NCBI GenBank assembly: GCA_951640195.1
Contig: OX621174.1
Location: forward strand, 124,001 to 188,000
Reading direction: 5' to 3'
DNA from: Porpolomopsis calyptriformis
Lineage: Eukaryota; Basidiomycota; Agaricomycetes; Agaricales; Hygrophoraceae
DNA length: 64,000 nucleotides
The notes below the pieces were generated by a model, which was given only the letters and a program-made list of their open reading frames with translations, was not told the origin of the DNA and searched no databases. The translations under genes and the position numbers were made by a program. This document shows positions 32,958 to 43,749 of this stretch, piece by piece; within the stretch, counting starts at the first letter, position 1, and each line of letters opens with the position of its first letter.

Positions 32958-34176
32958 ATGATTGTTTTACCCCGGCGGATAACCACCGTTGGCTTCAGAC
33001 TGACGACCTTTCCTGTAATACGGCAAAGGTCTCGATACTTGGCATCCAAATCTCTACCTTCAAACGAGCCACAAAAATTAGACCCAATCAACCGGCCTCC
33101 TCAATCTGTCGAGCGATCCGAAAAAAAAGGCTGGCTCGCTCGAAAGGTGACAGCATCACCCCTAGCATTAAAACTTTTCCTTGGTTTCGTTCGCGTTCTT
33201 GGTTATGACAGTCCAAAGCAGGTGGCTGGCCGACGTGCGTTTCTCATGTACCAACGCTTGTGTACCGTAAGAGCGGATGAGGATAACGAATTTTGGCGAA
33301 ACGGTCAGTTTTTTTTTTCTTTTGCTTCCTCGCGTTTGGATGTTACGCGTAGACAGGCTTCTTCAAAGATCAATCTACTAATGCGCTCTTCACCTTCAAA
33401 AAGACTGTCATCTCCCTCCAACCTTCCAGTCCTGGTTCACCATCACCAATCTACACGTGTGGCTCCTCACCGTCCGTCTCCGCGCTCTCCCGCCCCCATA
33501 CGGCAAGGCATATATTCAAGCCCTCATCGACCACTTCTTCCTCGACGTCGAGGACCGCATCAGAGCCGTCCTCCAACCCAGTCCACCATCATCTCCAGCA
33601 CGCCCTCCCTACACCCCCCTCTCCGCCTTCTACCCAAATCCGAACACTCCCACAGGTCCAGACGTGGATCCGAAGGCGATCGCCAGGGACCACGCTCCCG
33701 ACCGACTCGTGACCCGCCAGATGAAGATCTTCAAGGAACAGTGGGCCGGGATGGGCATGTCCTTCGACTTGGGGCTCGTCAAGGGCGATATGGAGATGGC
33801 CGGCGCCGTCTGGCGCAATTTGCTCGGCGCGAGAGGTGCCAGCGGGATCGCCTTTCCATCACCAGACCCAACGGGTGTGAGCGAATCCGGCCGTCCACCC
33901 CACTTTCGCAGGTCTGTCAATCTCGTTGGAGGCCTCGTCGAGGACCCGGCTGAGATTGATAAGATCGGACTTGAAGTGGCAGAGGCGCAGGATGATGGCT
34001 CCGGTGTGCATGATTTTACGCCAGCCGAGGCGGACAAGTATGTGTCGTATCCGGAGGTTATGCTCGCCGTTGTGACCTATGTGAGGAGGGAGTTGGCGAG
34101 GCTTGAGGCTGTGACGGATGATGAGATTATTCAAAGGGATGTGGATAGTTTGAGGTTCGGAAGGGTGAAAACGTGA
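32958..34176 (+). CDS. CBP3: Ubiquinol-cytochrome c chaperone CBP3
   Basis: Cbp3, with Cbp6, binds mitochondrial ribosomes and newly made cytochrome b and helps to assemble complex III. Exons 32958-33303 and 33404-34176, 372 aa. The start MIVLPRRITTVGFRLTTFPV is a mitochondrial presequence (Arg-rich, no acids). Family blocks follow: CHLPPTFQSWFTITNLHVWL, LTVRLRALPPPYGKAYIQAL, IDHFFLDVEDRIRAVLQ, and KEQWAGMGMSFDLGLVKGDM further on. The single 100-bp intron ends after tactaat...aaaaag; skipping to an earlier AG would break the CHLPPTFQ block. A Pro-rich loop (PSPPSSPARPPYTPLSAF) and a loop around residue 230 are longer than in yeast. Confidence 0.92.
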
Positions 34177-34373
34177 GGTGATGTGGTATTTCCTTATTTA
34201 ATTCGATATCAAAATTCCCCCGTTCACGATGGAAAAGCCTGTTTAAGGTATCTGCGTAGAGCATAACCACTTTAAATAACCACTCTCTTCGTGTTAGGGG
34301 CCGAATAAGAGTTAACAGGCCTTGCCTGCCTGTTACTCGGGCATGTCGTTTTCAAACTCCGAATCGTCTGACA

Positions 34374-37200
34374 ATGTCTCCCAAAAAGCGTCGCCTATCC
34401 CTCCCGCAATCAACAAATGTATCCGCCCCCCGAGTCGAGTCGACTCCAACTGCTGCTGCATCATCCAACACCTACGATCTTGATGCAATGGAGATCGACA
34501 ATGTACTCCGCAGATCATTGTCATCATTACACATCCAATACTAATATTTCGACCCACGCAGAACGATGACAAGGGCAAGAAGAAAGTCTCGCGAGAAAAC
34601 CTTTTCCCAGCCCCAGCTCAGAATGCCTATGCACTTTGGTGTTTGATCGATGGCGACTCTACTGCATTCCAGATTAAACCTCGTGCAGATGACAACGGGA
34701 ACGACTTGCGAAAATGTGTCTGGGTGGAGAAGAAGAACATACTCAGTGGTATCGATCCCTCAGATCTTGTGGTTTCGAAGGTGAGCCCACTCTTCTGGAC
34801 TCCAACCTTGAAGCTGACTCCCAGCTAACACACCTTCTTTCCAGGTCACGAAACCGATAGAAGTTGAACCAGTTGAAACTCTTTCTAAACGCCTCCGGTC
34901 GCTAGGCGCCGATGTCGTGTCTAAGCTGCGACCTATGGAGAAAGTTTCGGAACGCTTCCCAGAATGTCCTGCTGAGAATTATCTTCACATTTTCATAACT
35001 CTTCCGCCTACTGGTGAGTGAGAGCGACTGGTTACCACCAAGCATTTTTGTTGATTCAGGACATTTTGTTGCGACCGTGCTCCACCGACATACCAACTCC
35101 CTTTTGATGAATTTATTGCTCATGTTGGCGTTTCGACAGAGCTGACAAATTGGATCCTTTCAACAGCAACCGACCCATCCGACGAGTTTTGTTTTAAACT
35201 TGTGCAGCCATTCAATTTCATTCCAAGACATGCCTCTGAGATCGCACCTCTCATTGAAACTAATCTCCTGTGCGAAATACCTGTGATGCCCTATTTCTTC
35301 GAAAAGATAGAGCGGGAGGTTTGTTTATTCGAAGGTCCCTGCTCCGTTGTCCTCGCTGATCTCTTCCACTTGTTAGTATCCCATGATGTTGAATCATTTT
35401 CAGCCCCATAGCGGCGAGCTTGCGATGACCCTTACGAATGCGTTGCGAGACATCACTGGGTCAAGTGCTGCAACAGGCGGGTCAGAGGATATGCTGCATA
35501 GCTCTGTGGACGCAATGCTCAGATTTCCCCTCGAGCTCATCAAGCAAAGTTTAACCAAAGACCTGCCGATTCAGATTGATAGAAACAGGACGGATGAGTA
35601 CGTTCTCACTCGTGTTGACTATGATGGTCATTCCTTATGTTCATTTCTTGTCACGGCAGGTCGAGTATACAAGCCTCTTGCCGACCAGACTTCCTCCTCT
35701 GGCTGAAGGATGTGCTTATATTCTGGGGCGAGGAGAAGGCCAACTCTGGTGCTAAGGAGGACCTTGACAAAAAATTTCAAGCTATCGATCCTGTTGCTTT
35801 TGGCAAAGTCCAGTTCATGATATGTTATGCTATGAATGGGCACAAGATTCGCTTCTATGCCGCAGACAGAGAAAATCAAAAGCAACCAGACCCCTTTGTG
35901 CCGCTCACAGAAGAACTGGATGTAACCTTTTTCAGAAGTCGATTCAGCATCCTACAGATGATTATCAATATTGCGCGCCTCCTGATGACGATCAAGGATG
36001 TTCTTCCCACCGTTTCCTATCCTCTTGGTAAAAAGATGAAGTATGGGGTGACAGAAATAACCTACAATTCTGCAAGTGTCGAGAAGAAACTCCCAGTCAC
36101 CAAACTCCCATATAGCCAACCAAACCTGCAATCTCGTATCGACTTCCTTTCTTGAATGTATTTGCATGCTCAAGATCATTGGGGCCTCCCCCGGGTCATG
36201 GATGGTCCCCGATTGACCCACCAAGACACTTATTACAAGGTTATTTTGAAAACCAGAGGGATCTTACAAGCACTGAATACCGAAGAGGAGCTACGAGCTA
36301 TGACAAAGGACATAGTTTCTGCGCTTGCCTGGTTGCATGATGGAGGTATGAGGGACCAAACTGGACAAAAATCAAAATTTGTCAATTTGACAAGTCTGAA
36401 TTACCAAAAAAGGCAGTATCCTGCAGGATCCTGCACTCTCCTGCACTCTCCTGCAGGATCTCACACTCTCCTGCAGGATCCTGCACATTTCCTGCAGGAT
36501 CCCACACTCTCCTGCAGGATCCTTCACCTTTCCTGCAGGATCCTGCACCTTTCCTGCACTCTCCTGCACTCTCCTGCAGGATCCCACACCTGCAGGAGAG
36601 TGCAGGATCCCACAGGAGAGTGTGGGAAAGGTGCAGGAGAGTGCAGGATCCTACACATGCAGGAGAGTGCAGGAAAGGTGCAGGATCCTGCAGGAAAGGT
36701 GAAGGATCCTGCAGGAGAGTGTGGGATCCTGCAGGAAATGTGCAGGATCCTGCAGGAGAGTGTGAGATCCTGCAGGAGAGTGCAGGAGAGTGCAGGATAC
36801 TGCAGGATACTGCCTTTTTTGGTAATTCAGACTTGTCAAATTGACAAATTTTGATTTTTGTCCAGTTTGGTCCCTCATATGGAGGTTTCCTTTACTGCGA
36901 TATCCGCCGTTCGAACATTGTCTATGATCCCAGTAACGGCCAGTGGGTTCTAATCGATTTTGAGCATGGAAACCCAGTGAGGCGGAGAGGATCAAAGGGC
37001 TGAAAGGTACACTCGGAGGATCGGCTGAGAGATTGGGACAATAAAACACTGGATAATGGCACCTACACTGCGGCCTCTGATATGTATCAGTTTGGGAAAT
37101 TGCTGAGTGGCAACTTATCAGAAGATGGGAAAGCCTTTGTAGCAGGATTGGGTAAGAAACAGATGACAGCCAAACAAGCACTAGAGCATAAATGGATATG
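34374..37200 (+). pseudogene. Crinkler-like protein with C-terminal kinase domain, disrupted
   Basis: Exons 34374-34502, 34562-34780, 34845-35017, about 35061-35370, about 35405-35597, then about 35661-36150 and on. After MSPKKRRLSLPQ the block LWCLIDGDSTAFQIKP and GIDPSDLVVSKV match the N-terminal domain of Crinkler (CRN) proteins. The middle (EELDVTFFRSRFSILQMIIN) is unassigned. A kinase lobe follows (HDHWGLPRVM, LKTRGILQALNTEEE, ALAWLHDGG), then the fold-back element at 36348-36878, then FLYCDIRRSNIVYD and VLIDFEHGN (catalytic loop and DFE for DFG). The codons on either side of the insert are in the same frame. Beyond 36980 the frame shifts at least twice (in-frame TGA near 37002). CRN proteins occur in oomycetes and some fungi as modular, host- or self-directed effectors; this copy looks inactive in its kinase part. 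Confidence 0.75.
36348..36878. mobile_element. Fold-back MITE (531 bp) with 8-bp target duplication
   Basis: The ends are inverted repeats beginning ATGAGGGACCAAACTGG; at least the first 75 bases are exact, and the similarity continues through most of each arm. The flanks carry the 8-bp direct repeat ATGGAGGT (36340-36347 and 36879-36886). Eight-base duplications are typical of hAT-type transposons, though the terminal bases do not look like a standard hAT end. The interior is a dense array of CCTGCAGG-containing units (cctgcaggatcctgcac). Open frames in the two arms are mirror images and not genes. Confidence 0.9.
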
Positions 37201-37286
37201 TAATCTCCCTTGATTCACTGTGGGAAGGAAATCTGCTAGATATCAATGATCATGTTGCTGATTGTGCATAAATCAGCAGTCTCATT

Positions 37287-37346
37287 AAAGCAACCTGAGC
37301 CTTCAACTGCATCTGTTAAGATGCAGTTGAAGGCTCAGGTTGCTTT
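37287..37346. repeat. Perfect 28-bp inverted repeat, 4-base loop
   Basis: The arms 37287-37314 and 37319-37346 are exact reverse complements around the loop GTTA. The arms start AAAGCAACCTGAGCC. A transcript would form a 28-bp hairpin. Confidence 0.95.
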
Positions 37347-37455
37347 GAAGGATGTTGTCTTGCCACCACCACCAGTGAGGATGCTGCCAATGCAGCTGAG
37401 GCTGTTAGCAATGATGGAGCCTGAATTGCCAGGGGCAGAGAAGACACACAACTTA

Positions 37456-37519
37456 GTGGGCTATCCTCCCTTACAACAATAACGCACCTGACTTATTGTC
37501 GTAAGGGAGGATAGCCCAC
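37456..37519. repeat. 27-bp inverted repeat, 10-base loop
   Basis: The arms 37456-37482 and 37493-37519 pair with one mismatch (GTGGGCTATCCTCCC... at the left). It lies 109 bp after the first hairpin. The remaining stretch 37520-38480 has no gene that I can support; 38095-38310 is AT-rich with repeated 'acttgaag' and 'aagtaaaatt' motifs. Confidence 0.9.
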
Positions 37520-38670
37520 TCCATTAAGGTCTGGTGAGTATTGTTACTAAAATATTTGCAGATGTAGGAGAATATACTAGTAGCGCAGCCTATAGTGATG
37601 CCAGTAGCCTTGCCGTTTATGATAACCAACAGGCAAGATTCACTGTCACAGTTAAGCATATCTGGTTTGTGCATGAGGTCTTCCAAGATGAGGTCCCAAA
37701 GTAGAGGAGGCAGTCCACTAGATACTTGAATCTTGAGGGGGTATTGGAGTAGTGGTGCATCTTGAGTGTGAACTCATACACTGGAATTTGCATGCCTGGA
37801 TATAACAGGTAGGCTAAATGGCCTTGGTGAGATGGATCAAAATGCACCCAGGTTAATTATGACAATGGTGTAATCTTTAGTAAACCCTTCAGTGCCAGTA
37901 CTGGGAGTGATAGGAGGGGTAGTAGGTGATATGGCCTATGATGCACTAGCTCAGATTGCTCCACTTCTTCTTGGATTTATTGTAAAACTTTTCCAGGGCC
38001 TGGATCGCCTTCCTTGTAGCATCCAATGACCACTAAGCCTCCTCCAGCTGCTTCGTAGCAGTCTCAACATCCTCATTGTTCTCACCTGTATCAGGAAAAC
38101 CTGAATTTACTTGAGGCTACTTGAAGTTACTTAAAGCTTGCTTGATAGCTATTTCAAACAAGTTCAAGTAACATTCTTTTAAGTAAAATTAAACTTGAGT
38201 CAAGTAAAATTGAACTTGAAATAAGTAAAAATTGAATTTAAATTCAGTAGGTCCCTGTGCTTGAAACTTTCTTAAGTACTTAAATACTTGAGCATACTTG
38301 AGTGTACACACCCATTCTAGTGTGACCCAAGATAAAGGTTAGCCAGCTGAGCCTAACTGACCTTGCCATATCATGGCTCCATTGGAGGTCTGTTCAAGGT
38401 TGATTCAACTATTGGAGAAAAAAGGTTATTATAACCTTGATGAGATCTTTGGAAGGTTGAATTCAAAGACTTGTTAGATACTCACAAATAAACATTAAAT
38501 TGATATTTATTTAATATTAAGGCAGGAGGGGAAAACATGAGAGGACAATGTGAAAATGAAATATAAAAACCTAACAAAATGTGAATAGAATAGAATAGAT
38601 GTCGAATAGATGTTGGAAAAAAAGGAGGGGAGTGGGGAGCTCCAAAAACAAGCTGTAATTCAACCAAAAA

Positions 38671-39138
38671 TCAATCTGCCTCAACTTCACCCCAAACGGC
38701 TGCTTCAAATTCAGTTAGGTGGGTGTTGTTGATCTGGAGGTCCCAGTCTAGATACTGGCACATATCACGCTCCATCGCATTGATCTCCAGGAGCATGAAG
38801 GTGCCTTGGGTGAAATTGCACCAGGCAGCATTTGGGTAAGTGTGATTATGCAAAATTTTGGATGCGATTATAAAAGCAGTTGTGAATAAGTGAGGGCTAG
38901 AGGTAATGTGGGGGGTGGGGATGTGGGGATTGAGCCAATTAAGCAAAAGGAGGGTGGCAAAGATAGTGGAAGGGTGAGAGTTGGTGCTGTGGAAGATTTG
39001 GAGAATAAAAATTGCCAAAAAAGCTCTAGAATTGAGGGATACTGAGTTTTGAGGACCAAAGAAGTGGAAGGATATGAAATTGGCACATAAAATGGAAAGA
39101 GATTGGTAGTTAATATTAGTGGGGGTAGTAGATGACAT
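38671..39138 (-). CDS. Small cyclin-box protein (PCL/cyclin-like)
   Basis: A single exon of 155 codons, intact. The cyclin fold is visible: ILQIFHSTNSHPSTIFATLL (helix 1-2), HLFTTAFIIASKILHNHTYP (helix 3, the conserved AxxxASK motif), then WCNFTQGTFMLLEINAMERD (helix 4) and MCQYLDWDLQINNTHLTEFE. This layout matches the short cyclin-N-type proteins of basidiomycetes related to Pho80/Pcl cyclins, which bind and direct a CDK. Length is short but covers the domain. The ATG lies 16 bp from a solo LTR of family A in the same orientation. AT-rich DNA lies downstream. It could be an expressed gene or a young retrocopy without introns. Confidence 0.75.
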   Translation of the reverse strand: MSSTTPTNINYQSLSILCANFISFHFFGPQNSVSLNSRAFLAIFILQIFHSTNSHPSTIFATLLLLNWLNPHIPTPHITSSPHLFTTAFIIASKILHNHTYPNAAWCNFTQGTFMLLEINAMERDMCQYLDWDLQINNTHLTEFEAAVWGEVEAD

Positions 39139-39153
39139 AGTGAGTAGGGTACT

Positions 39154-39553
39154 TGTTATAAACCGGTTGTTCGGAACGCGTTTTACTTTAGGTGTTCTGT
39201 CCCAAGAGATATAGGGTATAGTTCCAAGTCCTTGTTATGAGTAGCTAACAAGGAATCAGACTTAAGGTCTGATATGTACAAGAGGTACTCTTTATATACT
39301 GACTACTTATCTGTGTGAGTCAGTGCAACATAACATGAGGTAGAGATAAGAATGAGTCATCGTGATCGATGACGAATCATAAGGAGTTGAAATGTAATGG
39401 AAATGAAGGTATCTGCATATGGATAGAGTAATGGGGAATCCCGGAGAAAGGCAATGGGGAATCCCAATGAAAGAATGTGGGGATTCCCAAGATAAGATAC
39501 AAGTTTGCATATTGATAAGATAAAGGAAAGAAAAGAAAGTTATGACTGTGACA
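39154..39553 (-). repeat. Solo LTR of Gypsy family A
   Basis: Matches 387-796 from end to end (TGTCACAG...ATAACA on the minus strand). It keeps the TATA box (39298-39290) and the self-priming segment AAGTCTGATTC (39263-39253). No internal sequence adjoins it. The flanking five bases (gtact and ggcag) differ, so the target duplication is lost or the site has been rearranged. Confidence 0.85.
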
Positions 39554-39559
39554 GGCAGG

Positions 39560-42494
39560 ACTATGGCGCTGGATATCTTCAACTAGATGTGACAGGATGT
39601 GAAGCTTGAGTTTCACTAGGATCCTACAGGGGTCAATTACAGCCCAAAATCAGGCAGGTTGTCAATTAATATCTTGAGATCCACCTTTAAATCAGAGGAC
39701 TATACATTTTCCAGAATAATACATATACTAGGTATTCTTGATTTCATGGTACCAAAGTAATGCTCCAAGTTCACCTGTTGCTTTCCATAGGTCAAAGATT
39801 GCATTGCTACACAGCCCATCATGGAGGTGAAATATTGCAAGTTGCTAAAGTGACTTGAAGTGCTTTCCAACAAGGGCATTCTTGTACTGGATGATGTATT
39901 GAGATCGAAGGGATGGTATTGAAAGACCATCAAGGGATGATGAATCGAGACGAATGGTAAACAAGTTGAGTTTTTTGTTATCCCATACCTTATTTGTTTC
40001 ATAGAACAAGTATTTGTCATTACTAAGGAGATAAGTGTGAAGGAGTTTACATGGTACATCACAGTGAGGATCAATGCCTATTGGCAAAGCAGTAAGTGAA
40101 GTTCAATCAATAGGTGCAATAAAAGTACCATCCACTCTCAAAAGAGAGTTGTAGTGATCACTAGGTCGAAGGTTAGTGTAACCAACTATGAATGAAAGTG
40201 TCAGACTAGTCAAAGTGGTTTTAAAAAGGCAGACTTGCTAGATCTGGGCAGTAGCATATGATAATTTTGAGGTGGTTGTTGAATCACGCAGTTGAAAAGT
40301 TTACATTGAATCTAACATTTCAATTCATTTTTGATGGCATCCTGATCTGGTCCCTTCAGCTTGGGATCATGGAGTCTGAGGTCTTGTGTTTGCCTATTGG
40401 TAATGTGAAGCTGCTGTTGTTCCCAAGCCATCTCTATCAGCTGCTTGATCCAATATGATGCAATGACATCTTTCATGCCAGCTGTTGCTTGGATTTTCTC
40501 AACTAACTCCTGTATGCCAAGGCATACAGCTCTAATTGATTTGTGATAATTTGTATTGTGTCTTCAGGTTTGCAATAAATTCCAGGCTACAGTATCTCAC
40601 AATGAGTCAGTGAAAGCAACAAATCTAAGTGGAATACACCAAAAAGTGAGCATGGTATCCTTCATCCATTTCCTGCTGGCTCTGTGAGCCTCCAACTATG
40701 TCATAATGACAATTGAAATTGCCATTGACACCAACATTTGATGCTGATTCAGCTTGCTGAGGATTGTCAGTGGGAAGGATATGAGGTAAGATCCTGAAGA
40801 GGATCTCTTGCTCCAGCAGATAATTATAGGCCAGATGCTATGCATCCTGCTTTCTATATATTATATTAGAGTGTAGGAAACATCGGAGGCAATGAATAGA
40901 TACAAATCACACAATAATGCAGTTATTTGTTCACATGATGATGCATGCAGTGAGGTTGATGAAAATCAGATAAAATATTCTTACGTAAGCTTTCGATGGG
41001 GAAGGTTAGCATTTGCAACATATATATTAGTGTGGGGATTAAACTGTTTGCTTACATTTCCAGAAACATTGTCACACCAAGGCATAATCTGGAGAGTGAA
41101 CATGGGTCAGCCTTTTGCAATGTTGCAGAGTGGATTAATTATGAATTTTGACTATTCAGGAGAGTCATCTACAATTGGGAGTTTTCTAAGACCAGATACT
41201 CAAATCAATTGGCAACTCTTACTAGCAAAGCATATGTTAAAGCTACACTGGAGATCAAGAATATTATATTTTAGTTTGGTTGCTTCAACTTGCTTGATGT
41301 TATCATTGCAGATAATAAAGGCATTTGTCTGTGAATGCTGAGAAACATGTGAGAGATGAAAGAGAATATCCTTACACTCTGTGAGAGTGTTTGAACCCTA
41401 TAGTATTCTGCATATACAACACAGCCAGATGTGATCTATCTTGAAGGTATGATGAAGCTTCCATCCATAAGTTGTGTGATCTCTTTGACATAAAAATGCT
41501 GGTGAGAATGGTTTTCCCAGTCAGCCCACATTGGTGACAACTGGTTAGGGTCAAGTTCTTCAAGCCACTTCCCAGCCTGCTAGGACTCCAATATGGATGT
41601 TGAAATGTCTGGGTACACACAATTGGGTTTGACCAGTCCTGTGCCAAGCAATATGGTTTGTCATTGCATAATGCATAGAGTGAAATGACTTACCAGTGCC
41701 AACAATGCAACAGGATTGTTCATGAAAAAGGTGTTGCTGAGTGTAGATATATGTTGCTCAGGTTTGATGTTCATTCTGCGTGCCAGCCTAGCCTGTGTTT
41801 AATGAAGAGCATAAAAGGAAGGGACAGAGGGAGTCCCACATTCTCACATGACCCAAATCATGGCTTTGACGTGATCATCGGAGAGTCACAAACAAGGGAG
41901 GTTGTCAAGAAGATTGAGTATAAACATCTAAAATTTGTAATTAGGCTGTAACTTTCTGATGGTGATGGTTAAATTAAATAACCTACTGTCTTTGATCCAT
42001 GAGGCATCCAGTCTTGATCCTCAACCTCCCACATCTCCTCATCTTCATTGTTGCTTGTGTCAAAACCTGCAAATGAAAATTGGTGTGTATTGATAACCAA
42101 GCATTTGAAACTCACCCATTTCTCAAAGCCCTGTGATGATATCGGTGACTGTGCAATCTCCCCCTTCATCTGATCTGAGGTCCAAATCCATCATCCCAAG
42201 GGTTGAACAGTTGTATTCAAGTGTGTTAATTTGGTTCTCTCAGTCCTTCCAACTATTATCTACAGGCAGACTGCCAACTGAAAACAGGATTTCCTGCCCA
42301 TCTTGCCTAATAATCACATTGTTGTATATCACCATTTGGTCAAACATATCATATGCTTCCTTGATCTGGCTCTTGCTGTCAGACAAAGTGAACTCTTCTG
42401 CCAATAGGGGTAAAGCTAATACTTGTCTAGTGTTGGAAGGAATCGATTCTGCTTCAAATTGTGAGGTAAAGTTTGATAACCTGGCCAAGGCTGT
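39560..42494 (-). pseudogene. Decayed transposon-type gene, left part (KDZ/Plavaka-like?)
   Basis: Protein-like stretches follow in order on the minus strand, in shifting frames: YDMFDQMVIYNNVIIRQDGQ (about 42380), EMWEVEDQDWMPHG (about 42030), LDPNQLSPMWADWENHSHQH and FYVKEITQLMDGSFIIPSR (about 41550-41440), DPHCDVPCKLLHTYLLSNDK (about 40060), LSIPSLRSQYIIQYKNALVG (about 39900) and LCSNAIFDLWKATGELGALL (about 39770). Blocks of this kind occur in a multicopy basidiomycete gene family that I associate with large DNA transposons (KDZ/Plavaka type). The identification is from memory of pattern. Stops and frame changes are many. A chromovirus has been inserted in it at 42495. Confidence 0.45.
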
Positions 42495-42740
42495 TGTTAG
42501 GTCCGAAGTTTTGGAGTTGATTTTGGAGATTGGAGTTGGATAAATGACGAGACTTAGTCAATATTCTGTCTACAGATACAGGGAAAAAATGCAGTACTTA
42601 TATACCTGCTAGATAATTATATCTGAGACATAGTGATGACAGAGGACGTCATAAGTAGGAAACATGTGAAAAGTATGGAGTGTTCGGAGTTGTTGGAATT
42701 ATCGGAGTTCATCAGAGTTCATCGGAACTGGGATGTAACA
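42495..42740 (-). repeat. 3' LTR of the chromovirus (246 bp)
   Basis: Similar to 48701-48957 over its length, with a short length difference in the 'ggagttcatcagagttcatc' repeat near its U3 end. The TATA-like TTATATA box and the AGACAGAATAT segment are kept. Confidence 0.95.
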
Positions 42741-42908
42741 GTATCTCCCTCTTAAGGGCGAGCCCTCGAGACCGCATATTGGACTTGATCATATTTGGTA
42801 ATGACTAAGAAATCGGAGTTTCGGAATGTGGTGGATTTCGGAGAATCGTTGGAGTTTGAAATCGGAACATATATAATGAGGTCCAGCAGACCACTCTTCT
42901 TCATTAAC

Positions 42909-43700
42909 AATGCCCACTTGCGAAGAGATCCAAGCCCAACTTGCACAACTGCAAGTCTTGCTTGAAAACGAAGAACAATGAGAACGCGAGGAAGTGGAGA
43001 AAGAAGCGGAGGAGGCCCAGAGGATGGAGGAAGAGCGTTAGTTGGCAGAGGAATGACGGGCAGCTAGAAAGGCAGCTAAGGCTGCAAAAAGGGAGGCAGC
43101 AAGGAGGGCGAAGGAGGCGGCTCAAATAGCGGAGCTAGTGGAGCAGGCGGAGATGGCGGCGGAGGAAAGATCAGGGCAAGAGGCCTTGATCAGACGACCA
43201 TAAGTATTTCCTTTTTATTATCCGCTTTATTCCAGAGTTGACTGGAATTCATTAGGAGGGCTCCATGCGAGCCTTGCGTCAGGAAAGGGAGTGTGGAAGA
43301 ATGCGTGTGGCCGACTGGACAGGGGAAGGCCCAGAGTTGTACCGCCTGCTAACAGGTAAAGGCCAAATGCTAGGTTGGGGAAGAACCAGCAAAAAGGAAA
43401 AGCGTCTAGAGCACCACAGAGGAACCGGAACATGGAGGAAAGAGGCAACGAGGGAATGTGGAGTCATTGGAGATGGCGAATTTGAGGGAGGAGTTACAGG
43501 GAGTTCAGGGGGAGATGAGGAAGATGAGAATGGAGATGAAGAGAATGAGGGAGTCCATGGAGAGGACTGAGGAGCTGCTGGATGGGGATTATAAGGACAG
43601 TGGAGAGTGCGGAGAAAGTTCAGAGATGTCGGAGGAGTCGGAGATGTCGGAGGAGGAAGAATTACCTATAAGGGATGTAGAAATAGTCCCTTTGGAATAG
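42909..43700 (+). pseudogene. Antisense coiled-coil ORF inside the chromovirus
   Basis: Opposite in strand to gag-pol and lying between the chromodomain end and the 3' LTR. It begins MPTCEEIQAQLAQLQVLLEN and goes on as a Glu/Ala/Arg-rich coiled coil (KAAKAAKREAARRAKEAAQ), interrupted by TGA, TAG and TGA near 42979, 43038 and 43055. A later part (about 43458-43700) reads MANLREELQGVQGEMRKMRM and ends EEELPIRDVEIVPLE. The stops fit single C-to-T changes. No domain known to me; it could be an accessory gene of this retrotransposon lineage or a captured gene. Confidence 0.5.
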
Positions 43701-43749
43701 ATAATAATTTTTTTGAATTGAAGAAAAGGATAAATAAGAGTGAAAGAAA

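Noticed and set aside
36372..36854. Frames with GECRILQ/AGSCRRV-like repeats on both strands
   Set aside because: Mirror-image translations of the two arms of the fold-back MITE.
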